Assembly: GCF_024721975.1 (NCBI RefSeq)
Contig: NZ_JANQBB010000005.1
Span: 62,001-126,000, forward strand
DNA from: Paenibacillus endoradicis
GTDB lineage: Bacteria > Bacillota > Bacilli > Paenibacillales > Paenibacillaceae
Direction of reading: 5' to 3'
Length of the DNA stretch: 64,000 nucleotides
The notes under the pieces are model-generated. The model was not told where the DNA came from. It worked only from the letters and a program-made list of their open reading frames with translations, and did not search any database. The position numbers and the translations under genes are program-made. Each line of letters starts with the position of its first letter. The first letter of the stretch is position 1. Below, one piece after another: positions 60,968-64,000 of the stretch.

Positions 60968-62746
60968 ATGTTAAGTTTTCGCACAAGACTAACTGTCATT
61001 ATTATTTCGATGGTCGCATTATCTGTTGTTGCCTCAGGATTATTAATGTTGAAAACATTCAAAGAAAATCATATTCAAGTATTAGAAGAAACACTTGAAA
61101 GAGAAATGCGCCTAATTGCAGCACAAATGGATTGGGTGTCAGGTGATAATGAAGAAGTTATTAACTACTATACTGATCAAGCCACTATGCTTCAAGAACT
61201 TATGGATTCCCGTGTTACATTTATTCAATCAGATGGTACTGTGCTAGGAGATTCGAGTTTTAATCCTTCTGAAATGGACAATCATAGTAATCGTGAAGAA
61301 ATTGTCGGCGCATTGAAAACGGGGATAGGCAAAAGTATACGTCCTAGTGATACTCTTCATAAAAATATGCTTTATGTTGCGATTCCTGTAACGAACGAAA
61401 TAATTGATGATACGTATGTCATTAGACTTGCTATGAGTCTTGATGAAGTGGAGCAGTCGATTAATAGCTTAACCATGGTCCTTATTGTTGGGTTAATTAT
61501 ATTATTCGTTATTGCAGCGTTAACAAGCTATCGAATTGCACTTAGTTTAACAAAACCGTTAGAGAAAATTACTCAAGTTGCCAAGCGTATTAAAAATATG
61601 GATTATCGTGCACGTGTGGAAGGAATAAAGCAAGATGAAATTGGCGAACTTGGTAATGCGATTAATGCAATGGCAGAAAGTCTTCAAATTCAAATGGCTA
61701 GAATTCGTCAGAATGAGAACCATCTACAAAGTGTCTTATCTAATATGATAAACGGTGTAGTGATGATGGATGCTAATGGTGCTATCCTTATTATGAATGA
61801 GCGGGCTGAAAATATTCTTGGTGTATCTGCTCGTAAGTTAATCGGAAAGCCTTATAGTGACATTAAGCAACAATATGAGCTTTCACAATTAATTGTAGAA
61901 GGTTTTGATACGAAGGAATTTATACACGAAGAAATTACGTTCTACTATCCAGAGGAACGGTTGTTAGAGCTCAATCTTGTTCCGATCTATCACGGAAATA
62001 GTTCTGATTTCGGTGGGATTCTACTTGTACTGCAAGATGTATCGGCAATTAGACGTCTAGAGCGAATGCGAAGTGAATTTGTTGCTAACGTATCTCATGA
62101 GTTGAAAACACCAATCGCGGCAGTGAAAGGATTTGCAGAGACATTGCTTGGTGGCGTTGTGAAAGATGAAGAAACGACGCGATCTTTCTTGCAAATTATT
62201 TATGATGAGAGTGAACGATTAAATCGACTAATCGGTGATATTTTAGAATTATCCAAAATAGAGTCTAGGCGTGCTCCATTAATGCTAACACCAGTAGATA
62301 TTAATGAATTTATGTCAAATACGATTGCCATTCTTGAAGTAAGTGCTATGCGTAAAAATATTCACATTGATATGACTTCACCAGAAGAATTTTATATGGA
62401 AGCAGATGAAGATCGACTTCGTCAAATTCTAGTTAATTTATTGAGTAACGCCATAAATTACACACCAGAAGGTGGTACGATTACAATCGTCATATCTGAG
62501 TCGAAAGATGAAAACATTGTAATTTCTATCTCAGATACGGGAATTGGTATTCCTGAGAAAGATCTTCCACGTATTTTTGAGCGATTCTATCGTGTTGATA
62601 AAGCTCGTTCACGTATTTCTGGAGGAACAGGTCTTGGATTATCAATCGTGAAGCATCTCGTTGAATTGCATAAAGGAACAATATGTGTAACGAGTACCGT
62701 TGGAGTTGGTACTAAATTTACGATTGAATTACCAAGCATACAATAA
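60968..62746 (+). CDS. phoR: PhoR/PnpS-type sensor histidine kinase
   Basis: 592 residues. TM1 is at about 8-28, an extracytoplasmic domain at 29-165, and TM2 at about 170-192. A HAMP domain follows (SLTKPLEKITQVAKRI), then PAS (VLSNMINGVVMMDANGAIL) at about 255-360. HisKA has His in NVSHELKTPIAAVKG (near residue 377), and the ATPase has N-box and G-boxes (SDTGIGIPEKDLPRIFERFYRVD, GTGLGLSIV). This domain order is that of PhoR/PnpS phosphate sensors, although a WalK-type cell-wall sensor would look similar. AAGGAGAGGG selects ATG 60968. The cognate regulator follows rather than precedes it. Confidence 0.87.
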   Translation: MLSFRTRLTVIIISMVALSVVASGLLMLKTFKENHIQVLEETLEREMRLIAAQMDWVSGDNEEVINYYTDQATMLQELMDSRVTFIQSDGTVLGDSSFNPSEMDNHSNREEIVGALKTGIGKSIRPSDTLHKNMLYVAIPVTNEIIDDTYVIRLAMSLDEVEQSINSLTMVLIVGLIILFVIAALTSYRIALSLTKPLEKITQVAKRIKNMDYRARVEGIKQDEIGELGNAINAMAESLQIQMARIRQNENHLQSVLSNMINGVVMMDANGAILIMNERAENILGVSARKLIGKPYSDIKQQYELSQLIVEGFDTKEFIHEEITFYYPEERLLELNLVPIYHGNSSDFGGILLVLQDVSAIRRLERMRSEFVANVSHELKTPIAAVKGFAETLLGGVVKDEETTRSFLQIIYDESERLNRLIGDILELSKIESRRAPLMLTPVDINEFMSNTIAILEVSAMRKNIHIDMTSPEEFYMEADEDRLRQILVNLLSNAINYTPEGGTITIVISESKDENIVISISDTGIGIPEKDLPRIFERFYRVDKARSRISGGTGLGLSIVKHLVELHKGTICVTSTVGVGTKFTIELPSIQ

Positions 62747-62838
62747 TTATATTTACCTAACTTTTATATTAATGTTACACTATTAATATGAAATAATGCA
62801 TGCGACTCAATGTACGTGTAGCTTTTGGAGGTAGGAAC

Positions 62839-63561
62839 ATGTCGAATAAGATATTAGTTATCGAAGATGAACCGACATTATCAAGATTGTTATCTTATAA
62901 TTTAATACAAGAAGGCTATGATACAACCGTGATTGATCATGGTGGTGATGGTCTGCAAGCTGCGTTGCAAGGGAATTTTGATTTAATTATTCTTGATATT
63001 ATGCTTCCAGGTATGAATGGTTTTGAAATTTTGAATCGACTGCATCAGAACAATGTGCGTACTCCAGTTGTAATTCTTACAGCTCGTAATGCTGAAGAAG
63101 AGGTAGTACAAGGATTGAAACATGGTGCAGACGATTATATAACGAAACCATTTGGCGTTGCGGAACTGCTTGCACGTGTATCAGCAGTTTTACGGAGAAC
63201 ACAAAACGAGGACCCCAAACCACTTTTGTCTAATGAGAAAGTGATACAAGCAGGGGAACTGTCCATCTACCCAGAAAAGTATGAAGTCAACGTACAGGGG
63301 CAACCTATTTCACTAAGACCGAAAGAATTTGAAGTGTTATTGTATCTTGTTCAACGTCCAGGTATGGTAATAAGTCGTGACGATCTCATGAATGTCGTAT
63401 GGGGCTTCGATTACATTGGTGGACAGCGTACAGTAGATGTACATGTAAGTTCTTTACGTAAAAAGCTAGAACTTGAGCAGCAATCTGTAAGAATTGAATC
63501 TATCCGTGGCGTCGGATATAAACTTGTGATGCCGAAGAAGCTTGTGCAGTCCTTGAAGTAG
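62839..63561 (+). CDS. phoP: PhoP/PnpR-type response regulator (OmpR family)
   Basis: 240 residues. The receiver has acidic EDEP, phosphoacceptor Asp in ILDIMLPG (near residue 53), conserved Thr in LTARN and Lys in TKPFG. A winged-helix OmpR/PhoB effector domain follows (RPKEFEVLLYLVQRPGMVISRD, GQRTVDVHVSSLRKKLE, IRGVGYKL). GGAGG selects ATG 62839 over an in-frame upstream start at 62800. It follows the kinase after 92 bases, and the terminator stem begins inside its last codons. Phosphate regulation is the likeliest role by family resemblance; not proven by context. Confidence 0.9.
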   Translation: MSNKILVIEDEPTLSRLLSYNLIQEGYDTTVIDHGGDGLQAALQGNFDLIILDIMLPGMNGFEILNRLHQNNVRTPVVILTARNAEEEVVQGLKHGADDYITKPFGVAELLARVSAVLRRTQNEDPKPLLSNEKVIQAGELSIYPEKYEVNVQGQPISLRPKEFEVLLYLVQRPGMVISRDDLMNVVWGFDYIGGQRTVDVHVSSLRKKLELEQQSVRIESIRGVGYKLVMPKKLVQSLK

Positions 63562-63586
63562 GATGCATCAAGCTTCTTCTTTTTTG
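63534..63586 (+). terminator. Terminator overlapping the end of phoP
   Basis: Arms GAAGAAGCTTG (63534-63544, coding) and CAAGCTTCTTC (63569-63579), with inner TGCA/TGCA and CCT/AGG pairs, then six Ts. Confidence 0.85.
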
Positions 63587-63622
63587 ATCGATTGTGATCA
63601 CGATGATTAAGCTAACGAAGGT

Positions 63623-63734
63623 TATTCGACATCGAATATGCCATTCATCGTTTGCTCCAGTGCTCATGTACCAACCACGTACATTCCGCGCTTCGCTTCA
63701 CTGGCTTTATGTCATCTTCTCGGTGCTGACAACC
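63623..63734. repeat. REP-like palindromic module
   Basis: Noncoding. TATTCGA/TCGAATA (63623-63638), CCAGTG/CACTGG (63657-63704) and an enclosed ATGTAC/GTACAT hairpin (63666-63684) follow one another. GC content is higher than in the surrounding spacers. It has the look of interspersed intergenic repeats in Paenibacillaceae genomes; copy number cannot be judged here. Confidence 0.5.
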
Positions 63735-64000
63735 GATCATGCTTCGAAGTTTTGTAGAGTTTTGTAAGTGGTATCAGGGAAGTGGGGCTGCTTTTGAACT
63801 TTCCTTAGGAATGTTCAAAAGATTCGCATACTTCGTATGCTGATCATGCTTCGAGGTTTTGTAGAGCTTTGTAAGTGGTATCAGGGAAGTGATGCTGCTT
63901 TTGAACTTTCCTTAGGAATGTTCAAAAGATTCGCATACTTCGTATGCTGATCATGCTTCGAGGTTTTGTAGAGCTTTGTAAGAGGTATCAGGGAAGTGAT
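63735..64000. repeat. 107-bp tandem repeat, 2.5 copies visible, continuing past the window
   Basis: Units begin with GATCATGCTTCGA at 63735, 63842 and 63949, exactly 107 bases apart; the third is cut at 52 bases. Units 1 and 2 differ at four positions and the visible part of unit 3 at one. Each complete unit holds a hairpin with CTTTTGAAC / GTTCAAAAG ends (63791-63821 in unit 1) and a second, GCATAC / GTATGC (63826-63840). No open frame spans the units. Confidence 0.9.

Noticed and set aside
63735..64000. CRISPR array or tRNA cluster
   Set aside because: The units repeat head to tail without variable spacers, and no cloverleaf or conserved tRNA bases are present.

Overview
The window looks like a chromosomal segment of an AT-rich, endospore-forming Gram-positive bacterium, most likely Paenibacillaceae. 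The reasons are a 74-residue GerE homologue behind a sigma-K-like promoter, strong AGGAGG-type ribosome sites with many TTG/GTG starts, many intrinsic terminators, a sigma-W-like promoter, and a large carbohydrate-ABC locus carrying DUF5696 and NHL/YIP1 proteins of the kind found in Paenibacillus and Cohnella. I saw no rRNA, tRNA, CRISPR array, prophage or insertion sequence. All assignments come from reading motifs; no database search was run.

Layout. 1-9.3 kb: the 3' part of a fused CydD-CydC exporter, then small independent units (GNAT enzyme, YeiH exporter divergent from its LysR regulator, thiamine-binding protein, coiled-coil protein, HxlR regulator divergent from an SDR, NodB-type deacetylase, metallo-beta-lactamase-fold hydrolase). 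9.4-18.6 kb: a membrane protein of unknown function, then two divergent paralogous solute-binding lipoproteins. The rightward one heads a translationally coupled set with an AprA/fumarate-reductase-like flavoprotein, a 2x[4Fe-4S] ferredoxin and a nitroreductase, followed by cysteine synthase and a redoxin. This suggests sulfur or redox metabolism fed by an imported compound. Its promoter has an inverted repeat between -35 and -10 and is followed by an intrinsic terminator in the leader.

18.7-34.5 kb: a co-directional locus with one MsmX/UgpC-type ATPase, a 994-residue solute-binding protein with two N-terminal carbohydrate-binding-like modules, two MalF/MalG permease pairs, an extracellular NHL-propeller/YIP1 membrane protein, a DUF5696 protein and a heterodimeric ABC exporter. 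It is the best candidate here for an undescribed glycan uptake, sensing or export system. A DUF6199 gene follows with its own sigma-W-type promoter.

35-46 kb: an amino-acid permease; molybdenum-cofactor genes (a MoaD-MoaE fusion and MoeB/ThiF leftward, MoaA rightward) flanked by two HD-GYP proteins; a YunD-like metallophosphatase; YfkAB radical-SAM protein; an AI-2E family transporter. 46-51 kb: a three-gene envelope glycosylation set (double GT-C protein, polyprenyl-phosphate GT2, GtrA flippase), then gerE. 51.8-63.6 kb: an orphan sensor kinase, a SWIM protein with a SNF2 helicase, a tandem-HD nucleotidase-like protein, a BASS transporter and a PhoR/PhoP-type two-component system. 63.6-64 kb: noncoding DNA with palindromic modules and a 107-bp tandem repeat running off the edge.
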